IMG/VR virus record: IMGVR_UViG_3300014499_000027
Location: 1 to 27,192 of that record
Strand: one strand, 5' to 3'
Length of the DNA: 27,192 bases
DNA from: a virus
Shown here: positions 19,706 to 27,192 of the stretch, one piece after another
Position numbering within the stretch: the first letter of the stretch is position 1
How the letters are laid out: every line of letters starts with the position of its first letter
Notes under the pieces: generated by a model
The model's input: only the letters and a program-made list of their open reading frames with translations
The model's database searches: none
What the model was told of the DNA's origin: nothing
Position numbers and translations under genes: made by a program

Positions 19706-20767
19706 ATGGCAGATTCTACGTTAGTTGCCATACAGCAAAAGGTACGAAGATTAACGCGGAGTAACTCTGAAGCATTACTGACTACTGCGCAACTTAATCA
19801 GTACATAAACACTTTTGTTCTGTATGATTTCCCTGAACAGATAAGACTTCTTAACTTAAGAACAACATTTAGCTTTTATACGGAACCCTATATCGATGTG
19901 TATACAACAAGCACTGATACGACTTCACCTCTCTATAATTTTATTAATAAATATATTACTGTGCACCCTCCTATTTATATAGCAGGATTTCAATCACAGT
20001 TTTTTGAAGATAGAGAACAATTCTTTGGGATTTATCCTTTTGTGAACTCTATTTCATCTATTGGTATAGATGGAGATGGCTCAACCACTTCTTTTTCAGG
20101 AGTTATAAATTCTCAACAAGCGATTAATCCACCGGGAAGTACCCAGCAGACCGCACTGCTTCGTAACAATGTACTGTTTAGCTCCGTTGATACCAACGAT
20201 AATGGTCTTGCAATGATCGATTTTCCTATCAGTGCTTCGATAGGTAATCTCTATGTTCCCGGTGGAACCCCAACCTCAACAACCGTTCAGGATCCTAATA
20301 ACTATATTAACTATGTTACAGGACAGTACGTCGTTACCTTTATTGCTCCTCCCGGCATAGGAACCATGATTAATAGCCAGACAGTGCCTTTACAGATATC
20401 ACTTCCTCAGGCGCTCCTATTTTATGACGGTAAGTTTATCGTTCGCCCTGTTCCTGATCAGCCATACAAAATAAATATGGAAGTGTATACGCAACCTACT
20501 GAACTCCTTTCTAGTGGCCAAAGTCCTGATCTTCAAGAATGGTGGCAATATATAGCCTATGGAGCGTCAAAAAAGATATTCGAGGATCGTATGGATCTTG
20601 ATTCAGTGCAATCAATTATGCCTGAATTTAAGATGCAAGAGCGTCTGTGCTTAAGAAGATCTATTGTTCAACAAACAAGTCAAAGAACTTCAACTATTTA
20701 CACTGACCAGTCGAGCACTGCAGGGGCTTATGGACCCGGCTTTTTTTCTGGAGGCGGTACGCAATAA
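19706..20767 (+). CDS. Head-tail connector/adaptor-like protein
   Basis: 353 residues. The N-terminus 'STLVAIQQKVRRLTRSNSEA' with LLTTAQLNQYINTF is a helical stretch like those of podovirus adaptor and tail-tubular-A proteins. The middle is beta-rich, and the helical end 'EWWQYIAYGASKKIFEDRMD' is again typical of adaptors. Adaptors form the ring between portal and tail hub. Position after capsid and before the large tail-hub-like gene supports this. The family is recalled from pattern only. Ribosome site AAAAAGGAG. Confidence 0.5.
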   Translation: MADSTLVAIQQKVRRLTRSNSEALLTTAQLNQYINTFVLYDFPEQIRLLNLRTTFSFYTEPYIDVYTTSTDTTSPLYNFINKYITVHPPIYIAGFQSQFFEDREQFFGIYPFVNSISSIGIDGDGSTTSFSGVINSQQAINPPGSTQQTALLRNNVLFSSVDTNDNGLAMIDFPISASIGNLYVPGGTPTSTTVQDPNNYINYVTGQYVVTFIAPPGIGTMINSQTVPLQISLPQALLFYDGKFIVRPVPDQPYKINMEVYTQPTELLSSGQSPDLQEWWQYIAYGASKKIFEDRMDLDSVQSIMPEFKMQERLCLRRSIVQQTSQRTSTIYTDQSSTAGAYGPGFFSGGGTQ

Positions 20768-20808
20768 TGTTGGCACACAATAATATTTAAAAATTAAGGA
20801 GATTAGTA

Positions 20809-21426
20809 ATGGCATTAAATGATGTACCTCAATCAGGACAAACCCTAGGTGCAACTCAAAACCCAATCAGACAGAACTTTTTGACCCTAGAAAATTCTTT
20901 TATCGTGGACCATGTGGACTATGGAGCAGCAGGTCAAGGTAAGCATAATAAAATAACGTTTCCTGTACAGGGATCAGCGCCTGCTTTTTTAGCAGGAGAA
21001 ATGGGACTTTTCAACCAGAATGCTGTTCCTACCTCCACGTCTGACATATGGGTTGCTCGAGGAACTGCAACTCCTTATCCTATGACCGGATTTGCTAATG
21101 GAACCATATCGAGCAATCAAGCAACATTCTGGACGTACTTGCCTTCAGGAATGTTAATGATCGGTGGCTATAACACGACAAGCGCCAACGTTGTTACTAT
21201 AACCTTTGGTAGCACTGCAGCTGGTGGATTAAATTCTTTTCCTGGATTTTCTAGTTTTATAGGATCTATTACTTCTACACGAATTGACCCGAGTGGTACA
21301 TCTAATACAGTATCTCGCGTTAACTCTTTTACGTTAACAACGGCAACTTTTGGGACAGCGGTAGGAGCAACCCTTACGGGAACGCAGCCCGTAATAAACT
21401 TTTTCTGGACTGCAATAGGAATGTAA
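20809..21426 (+). CDS. Tail protein, possible fibre or receptor-binding part
   Basis: 205 residues. The N-terminal part 'LGATQNPIRQNFLTLENSFI' followed by VDHVDYGAAGQGKHNKITF is a conserved-looking helix and turn that phage tail-fibre-like proteins use for attachment. The rest is a Ser/Thr/Gly-rich beta region, ending 'FFWTAIGM', a common tip-end pattern of short tail fibres. Strong ribosome site (TTAAGGAGA). No signal peptide. Host binding is an inference. Confidence 0.5.
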   Translation: MALNDVPQSGQTLGATQNPIRQNFLTLENSFIVDHVDYGAAGQGKHNKITFPVQGSAPAFLAGEMGLFNQNAVPTSTSDIWVARGTATPYPMTGFANGTISSNQATFWTYLPSGMLMIGGYNTTSANVVTITFGSTAAGGLNSFPGFSSFIGSITSTRIDPSGTSNTVSRVNSFTLTTATFGTAVGATLTGTQPVINFFWTAIGM

Positions 21427-21436
21427 GGAGATTTTC

Positions 21437-23920
21437 ATGGCTACAGACCGATTTTTTATCGCACCTTATGATCAAAACTCTGGTCTACAGACTAATGTAC
21501 GGCCATGGTTGATTCCTGATGATGCATTTGCCAATTTAACAAATGCCTATGTATTTAGAGGAAGAGTTCGAAAACGATTTGGGTCTCGATGGTTCTTAGA
21601 CAATCCTCTGTTATCTCGCTTTAGAGTAGGAGTTGGATCGACTAATAGTAGTGGAACTTTGAGTGGAACCGTACCGGTCTCAGGACCTTCATTAACCAGT
21701 GTAGGTGCACAAGGACAATGGTTTTCTATAGGAACAGTACTATTTACGGTTAATACAACAGGCGCGCTTCTTATATCAGGAGGAAGTGCTACTACTGCAA
21801 CGTTTGACTTCGCTAACGGAGAGTTCGTTTTTACTGCCGTCTATAATAACGCTACTATACCGGTGCTTCAAGCCAACATGGTCGTTTATTGGTATCCTGG
21901 ATTTCCTGCAATGGGGCTTTTGACCTATGAAACGGCTATCGTCGATAATCAACTTACTATTGGATTTGATACAAGTTATTCCTACCTTTATAATGGCGGC
22001 TGGAATTATATAAGTACCGGTGCAAATACATGGACAGGAAATGACTCCCAATTCTTCTGGGGAGCAACATGGACTGCTGCTAATGCTTCAAGCACTGTAT
22101 TCTTTGTAACAAATTTTAATGCGCCTGACGGTATTCGTTACTATTCGACAACTGCGGGCACATGGGCACAAGCAATATTTAATTACGATACTATTTCTCT
22201 TCCTGGAGGAGCTGCTGTCGGAATAACTGACGGTTCAGGTAACGCTTCAGGCACTGTTGCAGGAGGTTCTGGATTTATAGGGGAGTCATTTATTATTGGC
22301 AATACTATATTCACTGTGACTGCTACGAGTGGTGCATTGACTGTGGCATCATTAACTTCTTCTGCTGCAGTAGGGGCCGGAACATTTAACACATCAACAG
22401 GCGCCTATACGTTTACTGGCGCTTCTGCAACGAGCCAAATATATTTTACTGATGGTAATGTCGTCAATACGGCGGCTATTATAGTGGTATTTAAAAACCG
22501 ATTGTTGCTCTTTAATACGGTAGAGAATGGACTGCCTTATGTTAACAGATGTAGATTCTCTCAAATAGGGAACGTATTAGATCCTGCTGCATGGCTCCAA
22601 AGTATACCGGGAAGGGGAGGAGCGATTGACGCGCCTACGGTAGAATCTATTAACACCGTAGAGTTTGTTAAAGATCGACTTATCGTATTCTTTGAGCAAT
22701 CTACTTGGGAAGTAGTTTACACAGGAAACCAAGTGCTTCCTTTCGTATGGCAGCAGATTAATACCGAATTAGGCGCTGAATCTTCATTCTCCGTGGTTCC
22801 TTTCGATAAGGTCGCACTTTGTGTCGGTAACGTTGGAGTACATGCTTGTAATGGATCTAACGTTGAACGTGTTGATGATAAAATTCCAGATCAGGTTTTC
22901 ACTGTCTCGAATGCAAATAATGGCATTTATCGTGTGTATGGCATCAGGGACTATTTCGTTGAGCAAGTATATTGGAGCTACCCTAGTACTGATACTTCTA
23001 CTGATTCTTACTTTCCCAATAGAGTATTGGTATTTAACTATAAGACGGGAACATGGGCTCTAAACTGGGACTGCATAACCTGTTTTGGCTATTTCAATCC
23101 ACAAAACGGCGTTACATGGTCTAACAATGATGTTACATGGGATGATGCGGTTCCTTGGGATAGTGATGAAGTACAACTTCTCTTTAGGCAGGTTATTGCT
23201 GGTAATCAAGAAGGATTTACCTTTGTATGCGATGCTGATATTACCTCTAACGCTGCAGTTCTCCAGATAACTGATGTTATAACCAATCCGGTAACTCAAT
23301 TAACTATTATTAATCATACCATCGAACAAGGTGAATTTGTCTACATAATCGATTGTTCATGGAGTGATAGTAGTAATGGCCTTAATGGACAAATATTCCA
23401 AGTTATTGGAGTTATTGATGTTAATAACATAGAAATAGGACCAATAGCGCCTTTCACGGGAAACTATTCAGGAGGTGGTCTTGTTGCCCGCGTAAGCCAA
23501 TTAGATATTCAGACGAAGGAATATAACTTCTATGCCAAAGAGGGTAGAAATTCTTACGTCTCAAAAGTTGATTTCATGGTTGATAAGACAGGCGCAGGGC
23601 AAATAACGGTTAACTTTTATGACTCAACATCGACTTCGCCCTTGTTACAGGATGGTCTTTATAATGGAGTCACCTTAGGTACAGGAGTTCTGGAGACATT
23701 TCCTTACACTGCGGCTAATGGAGTTCCTGCACCCGTTGAATTTGAACAAAATCAGGTCCGCCTATGGCATCCTGTCTATCTTCTTGCTGAAGGTGAGGTA
23801 ATACAGATGCAACTTACTATGACAGACGCTCAAATGACTAATGTTGCTTTGATGGATGAAGATTTTCAACTGCATGCAATGTGCATATACGCCCAACCTA
23901 CTACTATGAGGTTCCAATAA
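21437..23920 (+). CDS. Large tail-hub/stabilisation-like beta-propeller protein
   Basis: 827 residues, nearly all beta. It starts 'MATDRFFIAPYDQNSGLQTN', then 'NAYVFRGRVRKRFGSRWFLD'. The middle shows strings such as 'VEFVKDRLIVFFEQSTWEVV' and 'FPNRVLVFNYKTGTWALNWD', propeller-like repeats reminiscent of P22 gp10 and T7 gp12 tail hubs, which plug the portal/adaptor. Two similar beta insertions lie at about residues 71-150 and 265-345, each with a '..F.IG..lFTV....GAL' core. An FCCH-like domain lies at about 607-690. The family assignment is by fold-like pattern, so moderate. The stop TAA overlaps the next ATG. Confidence 0.6.
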   Translation: MATDRFFIAPYDQNSGLQTNVRPWLIPDDAFANLTNAYVFRGRVRKRFGSRWFLDNPLLSRFRVGVGSTNSSGTLSGTVPVSGPSLTSVGAQGQWFSIGTVLFTVNTTGALLISGGSATTATFDFANGEFVFTAVYNNATIPVLQANMVVYWYPGFPAMGLLTYETAIVDNQLTIGFDTSYSYLYNGGWNYISTGANTWTGNDSQFFWGATWTAANASSTVFFVTNFNAPDGIRYYSTTAGTWAQAIFNYDTISLPGGAAVGITDGSGNASGTVAGGSGFIGESFIIGNTIFTVTATSGALTVASLTSSAAVGAGTFNTSTGAYTFTGASATSQIYFTDGNVVNTAAIIVVFKNRLLLFNTVENGLPYVNRCRFSQIGNVLDPAAWLQSIPGRGGAIDAPTVESINTVEFVKDRLIVFFEQSTWEVVYTGNQVLPFVWQQINTELGAESSFSVVPFDKVALCVGNVGVHACNGSNVERVDDKIPDQVFTVSNANNGIYRVYGIRDYFVEQVYWSYPSTDTSTDSYFPNRVLVFNYKTGTWALNWDCITCFGYFNPQNGVTWSNNDVTWDDAVPWDSDEVQLLFRQVIAGNQEGFTFVCDADITSNAAVLQITDVITNPVTQLTIINHTIEQGEFVYIIDCSWSDSSNGLNGQIFQVIGVIDVNNIEIGPIAPFTGNYSGGGLVARVSQLDIQTKEYNFYAKEGRNSYVSKVDFMVDKTGAGQITVNFYDSTSTSPLLQDGLYNGVTLGTGVLETFPYTAANGVPAPVEFEQNQVRLWHPVYLLAEGEVIQMQLTMTDAQMTNVALMDEDFQLHAMCIYAQPTTMRFQ

Positions 23921-24435
23921 TGGCATATATTACTTCACAACTTACCAACACCGGTTCATTCGTTACGACAACAAACGTCTGGGATGTTCAGCAGATACAG
24001 GAAGTTGATGTTCGTAGTCCTGAGTTTAAAGAGCTTCTCGTGAGGCTCTATCAAACGGTCAATAACATCGCTCTTTCACTCAATGGTAAAGACAGTGCAT
24101 TATATACGACCTATGAATTCGTTACCGGTCAAATTTATTCGTTTAATGGCATTAACGATCAAAGGCCAGGATACAGGACAATGGTCAATACTGGCCATAT
24201 TGGAGCAGGAACAACAAGTATTAATCATAATCTTGCAGTAACCAGTTCATGGACATGGATAAGTCTTGATGGAATGCTCACAAATCAGACGACTCTTGTG
24301 GGTTATCCGATTGACTACGCTAATCCCTCAGCAGCTATTTATGCCCACGTTACAAGTACTCAAGTGGTGATAAATAATTCGAGCGGTGTTACGTTTACTA
24401 ATGGAGTTGTTGTATTGGAATATATTAAAACTTAA
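23920..24435 (+). CDS. Conserved podovirus tail protein
   Basis: 171 residues from ATG 23920 (TAATG overlap); a frame from 23881 lies inside the previous gene. Sequence: 'MAYITSQLTNTGSFVTTTNV' then 'RSPEFKELLVRLYQTVNNIA', a helix-rich N-terminus often seen in phage structural genes at this place. The second half is beta and ends 'VVVLEYIKT', again a familiar ending. Probably a tail accessory or tip protein. Function unknown. Confidence 0.55.
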   Translation: MAYITSQLTNTGSFVTTTNVWDVQQIQEVDVRSPEFKELLVRLYQTVNNIALSLNGKDSALYTTYEFVTGQIYSFNGINDQRPGYRTMVNTGHIGAGTTSINHNLAVTSSWTWISLDGMLTNQTTLVGYPIDYANPSAAIYAHVTSTQVVINNSSGVTFTNGVVVLEYIKT

Positions 24436-24444
24436 GGATAAATC

Positions 24445-25110
24445 ATGGCTATTAATTGGGGCGATTTAGGCGCGGGCGGTCTGGCAGGAGCAGGGACAGG
24501 AGCTACGATAGGGACATCAATTAATCCTGGATTAGGGACAGGTATTGGTGCAGGAGTCGGTGGACTTGCAGGTATATTAGCCGCTCTCTTTGGTGGTGGT
24601 GGTAAAGAAGGTGGTAATCATCGACTCACCGAAGCTAGTGAAGAAGAACAATCTATATTAGATTTCTTATTGCAGAATGGCATGGGGCAGTTACAGGATC
24701 CTCAAAAGGGATTTAAACCATTAGAAGATTATGCCAGGACACAGTTTGCCAATCATACGGTGCCTTCTTTAGCAGAACGATTCACCTCATTTGCAGGAGG
24801 GAATAACGCGTTAAGTTCTCCATCATTCGCATCACAATTAGGGCAAGCGGGAGCAGGATTAGAGTCCTCACTCGCTGCGTTAGGAGCTCAATATGGGCAA
24901 CAAAATCAACAAAATGCATTACAGCAATTGAATACAGGATTAAAGCCGGCATTCAATACTGATTATAGAGCAAACCAACCGGGAACAGGAACCAATATAT
25001 TGGCCAGCCTATTGCAGAGCAAAGCTATTCCTAAACTTATTGAACATGGGCCTGCAATATATAATCAATACAAAGCGAATAAAATGGCTCCTAAACAAGC
25101 GAAAGGATAA
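24445..25110 (+). CDS. Gly-rich putative DNA-injection protein
   Basis: 221 residues. Residues 8-55 form a glycine-zipper-like hydrophobic stretch ('GAGGLAGAGTGATIGTSINP' ... 'GVGGLAGILAALFGGGG'), able to insert in membranes. The rest is helical, Gln/Ala-rich ('LGAQYGQQNQQNALQQLNTG'). Podoviruses eject such proteins (as P22 gp7, gp20 and gp16) with DNA to form a channel, and three candidates follow one another here. No sequence similarity to P22 proteins is claimed. Ribosome site TTAAGGATAAATC. Confidence 0.55.
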   Translation: MAINWGDLGAGGLAGAGTGATIGTSINPGLGTGIGAGVGGLAGILAALFGGGGKEGGNHRLTEASEEEQSILDFLLQNGMGQLQDPQKGFKPLEDYARTQFANHTVPSLAERFTSFAGGNNALSSPSFASQLGQAGAGLESSLAALGAQYGQQNQQNALQQLNTGLKPAFNTDYRANQPGTGTNILASLLQSKAIPKLIEHGPAIYNQYKANKMAPKQAKG

Positions 25111-25113
25111 GTC

Positions 25114-26037
25114 ATGATACGAGATGAATCATCAGGTTCTCTTCTAGGCAGATCTTTAGGGACAGGGCTTGGAGAAGGTCTTGCTGCACTTATAGAAGGT
25201 AAAATGAAGTCCGTTAAAAAGTCTAACTTTGCTGACTTACTGGGTAAGCAAGGGGGATTTGGAGAAGATAAAGGAAGGATTCTTGCTGAACTTAGCGAGA
25301 TACATCCCCAGAAGTTTAATGAATTACTCATGGCACTTTCTCAGGGTCAACAACCGGAACAACAGCAAGAAGTAAATCCTTTGGCTCCTCAACAAAAAAG
25401 TTCTTTTGCTCAAGATCTTGCAAGAGGTGTTTCACAACAACAAGAAGCAACTCCCGCTCAACAAAAAGCACAGGCTGAGTTAAAGAATTCCGGAGAGAAT
25501 CTTTTGAGTACTTATAATAACGTTAAGAAGCTTCAGGGATTAATAAATGAAGGAGCACAATTTGGTGCATTCTCACAAATAGCAAACATCTTTGGTAATA
25601 ACGCTCTTCAATCTCTCACAAATCCTGCCACCGCTATTTATGATCAAACGGCACAGGAATATTTAACGAATGTTACCCAGAATTTGAAGGGTAGAGTTTT
25701 AGCAGGGCAACAAAAAGCATTAGAGCGAGCAAAGCCAGGTATTAATAAGTCAAAAGAGGCTAATGAATCTGCGCTTAAAGATGCAGAAAAAGTATTATCT
25801 CGAAGGATAAAGCAATTTTCTCAAGAAAATCCTGGTGTTATTGATGAGGAATCATTACCAGAAATATTTGGTAGCAAGAATGTTGCTGGTAATAGACAAT
25901 TGGATGCCGAACGCATTAAAGAAGCGCATAAAGAACTTCCTCCTGCTAAAAATTTTGATGAAGAAGATGCGTGGGAAACAAAAAATGGGGTCGTGTTTGA
26001 AATAAAAAATGGTGGATGGGTTTTATCAAAGGAATAA
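25114..26037 (+). CDS. Putative injection/internal virion protein
   Basis: 307 residues. A short Gly-rich start ('GSLLGRSLGTGLGEGLAALI') comes before a long helical, Gln-rich middle (EQQQEVNPLAPQQKSSFAQD) and a charged C-terminal domain with a 'FDEEDAWETKNGVVFEIKNG' strand pair. Position between two Gly-rich proteins and the lack of signal peptide suggest an internal virion or injection protein. The function call is from context. Ribosome site AAAGGATAAG. It ends three bases before the next ATG. Confidence 0.5.
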   Translation: MIRDESSGSLLGRSLGTGLGEGLAALIEGKMKSVKKSNFADLLGKQGGFGEDKGRILAELSEIHPQKFNELLMALSQGQQPEQQQEVNPLAPQQKSSFAQDLARGVSQQQEATPAQQKAQAELKNSGENLLSTYNNVKKLQGLINEGAQFGAFSQIANIFGNNALQSLTNPATAIYDQTAQEYLTNVTQNLKGRVLAGQQKALERAKPGINKSKEANESALKDAEKVLSRRIKQFSQENPGVIDEESLPEIFGSKNVAGNRQLDAERIKEAHKELPPAKNFDEEDAWETKNGVVFEIKNGGWVLSKE

Positions 26038-26040
26038 ATT

Positions 26041-27192
26041 ATGCCTCTTATACGCAAAGGCGGTAAGCCTATTGATTCTGGTCCAGCAAATATAGCAACT
26101 CGGTTTGCGGGAGCTTTGACTTCTGGGTTAGATCTTCCTGGAAATATTGTCAAAACTATTAATAATGCTACCGGAGGAGATGTATTCAAAAGCCTATCAG
26201 GAGGAGGTTTAAACGCTGGAATCGCTGATATTGTTAACGCAGCCTCTGGTTATTTAGGCGGTCCCACTACTAAAGACCCTCTACAGTCACGTGAGCTTTT
26301 AAAAAGTGCGACTGGATCAACCGAAGAGCAACTGCAACCTCAGGGATTTGGTGAGAAGATAGGCCACAATATCGTAGAAGGAATTCCTCTTACGGCTGCT
26401 ACTATTGCTTCAGGCGGCGCCGCACTTCCGGCAGCTCTTTCTAATATAGGGTCAGGAATTGGTTCAGCAGCAGGAGAAAAACTTGCAGGCACTCCAGGCG
26501 CTATAGCAGGGGGGTTTGCAGGAGGAATTGGAGCAAATCGTTTATATGATTGGCTTTCTGGTGCCGCAAAAGCAGGTACCAATCCACAAACATTGAAAAC
26601 TATTGCTAAGGAAGCTGAGACCACCTTTTATAATGCAGAAAAAGAGTTAGGTAAAAATATAAAAGTGTCTTCTGTTCCGTATAGAGATGGCCTTAATAGG
26701 ATAGAAAAAGAGATTGGACGATCTAAAGCATTGAGTGATACAGAACGAAAAAGCCTTCTTAAAGTCGCAGACTTAATGAAAAGCGATCTAACGAATCTCG
26801 ATACTAATGTTTCTTTTTTGGTAGAAGCAGATAAGGATCTTAATAAACTTTATAAGAGTTTAGGTTCTCCAGGCGCTGATACGTTTATAAATAGCCTTAA
26901 AGCTGAAGTAGAAAAAGCAGCACAAAATATTAGTTCAACCTCTGAAAAAGCTAATCAATGGTACAATGCTTGGCATAATGCCAAAGATACCCATAAAGCG
27001 CTTAACTATAAAACGTATATGGGTGACATCTATGACAAATATCCAAAATTATTAAAGACACTAACAAGCCCAGTAGCTAAACTTGCCTTAGGGGCCGGAT
27101 CTTTGGGTTTTGGAGGTATACCAGGAATAGTAATCGGTGGCTTAGGATACGGAGCAACAAAGCTTGCTGGAAAAGCAGCAGAAATTTATGGA
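26041..27192 (+). CDS. Large internal virion/injection protein, truncated by the window edge
   Basis: The frame opens at ATG 26041 (ribosome site AAAGGAATAA) and stays open for 384 codons to the end of the window. The N-terminal 200 residues contain Gly/Ala-rich hydrophobic stretches ('TAATIASGGAALPAALSNIG', 'GTPGAIAGGFAGGIGANRLY'). A helical charged middle follows, then another hydrophobic stretch (LALGAGSLGFGGIPGIVIGG). This pattern fits large podovirus ejection proteins that cross the envelope at infection. No catalytic domain is visible in this part. Confidence 0.6.
   Translation, partial: MPLIRKGGKPIDSGPANIATRFAGALTSGLDLPGNIVKTINNATGGDVFKSLSGGGLNAGIADIVNAASGYLGGPTTKDPLQSRELLKSATGSTEEQLQPQGFGEKIGHNIVEGIPLTAATIASGGAALPAALSNIGSGIGSAAGEKLAGTPGAIAGGFAGGIGANRLYDWLSGAAKAGTNPQTLKTIAKEAETTFYNAEKELGKNIKVSSVPYRDGLNRIEKEIGRSKALSDTERKSLLKVADLMKSDLTNLDTNVSFLVEADKDLNKLYKSLGSPGADTFINSLKAEVEKAAQNISSTSEKANQWYNAWHNAKDTHKALNYKTYMGDIYDKYPKLLKTLTSPVAKLALGAGSLGFGGIPGIVIGGLGYGATKLAGKAAEIYG

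Overview
The window is a segment of a tailed-phage (podovirus-like) genome or prophage. It has a low G+C content, few gaps, and mostly plus-strand genes that overlap by 1-30 bases with ATGA or TGATG junctions. Phage identity rests on a large terminase subunit, a long P22/podovirus-type portal, an acidic scaffold-like protein, a major capsid protein of the N4-gp56 / P22-coat kind, and a run of connector, tail and Gly-rich injection-type proteins. The host cannot be named from the sequence. No integrase, DNA polymerase, lysozyme or CRISPR array is visible.

Layout. (1) 1-320: remnants of a minus-strand module running off the left edge. (2) 277-2480: a winged-helix replication-type protein, a RusA-type Holliday-junction resolvase and a possible small terminase subunit, closed by a hairpin terminator. 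(3) 2484-3036: two minus-strand genes, one a helix-turn-helix regulator, with a nested palindromic operator-like region facing the next plus-strand operon. (4) 3037-6150: about seven small accessory genes of unknown function. A three-gene block within them is bounded by inverted copies of a palindromic element, and a relic of a second terminase gene start lies at 5711-5760. (5) 6206-10419: large terminase, a tiny two-helix membrane peptide and a series of small overlapping genes. Several of these are DUF551-like ('MNWISVKDRLP...WMPLP') or carry only its first codons. A strong terminator ends this unit at 10480. (6) 10565-27192: the virion unit, in the order portal, several tiny basic/His/Cys-rich proteins, scaffold, tRNA-Glu, capsid, and connector/tail/injection proteins. 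The last gene runs off the right edge.

The most striking feature is the capsid gene. Its reading frame stops at 16015 and resumes around 16913. The 0.9 kb between has the pairings of a group I self-splicing intron (P2, P3, P6, P7, P8, P9 and the terminal G). A LAGLIDADG homing-endonuclease gene lies inside the P6 loop on the opposite strand, so it cannot be translated from the capsid transcript. A 14-bp perfect palindrome (GCAGCAGCTGCTGC) with matching flanks occurs near the 3' end of this intron and at two intergenic places 12-13 kb away. Two copies are identical over 24 bases, which suggests a small mobile palindromic element able to sit in an intron RNA hairpin.

How it works together: the replication/recombination genes would feed DNA to the terminase. 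The portal, scaffold and capsid build the head, and the 18.9-24.4 kb genes build connector and tail. The Gly-rich proteins at 24.4-27.2 kb are likely ejected with DNA. Functions of most small genes between 3 and 10.4 kb are unknown. They look like exchangeable cassettes joined at conserved gene starts.
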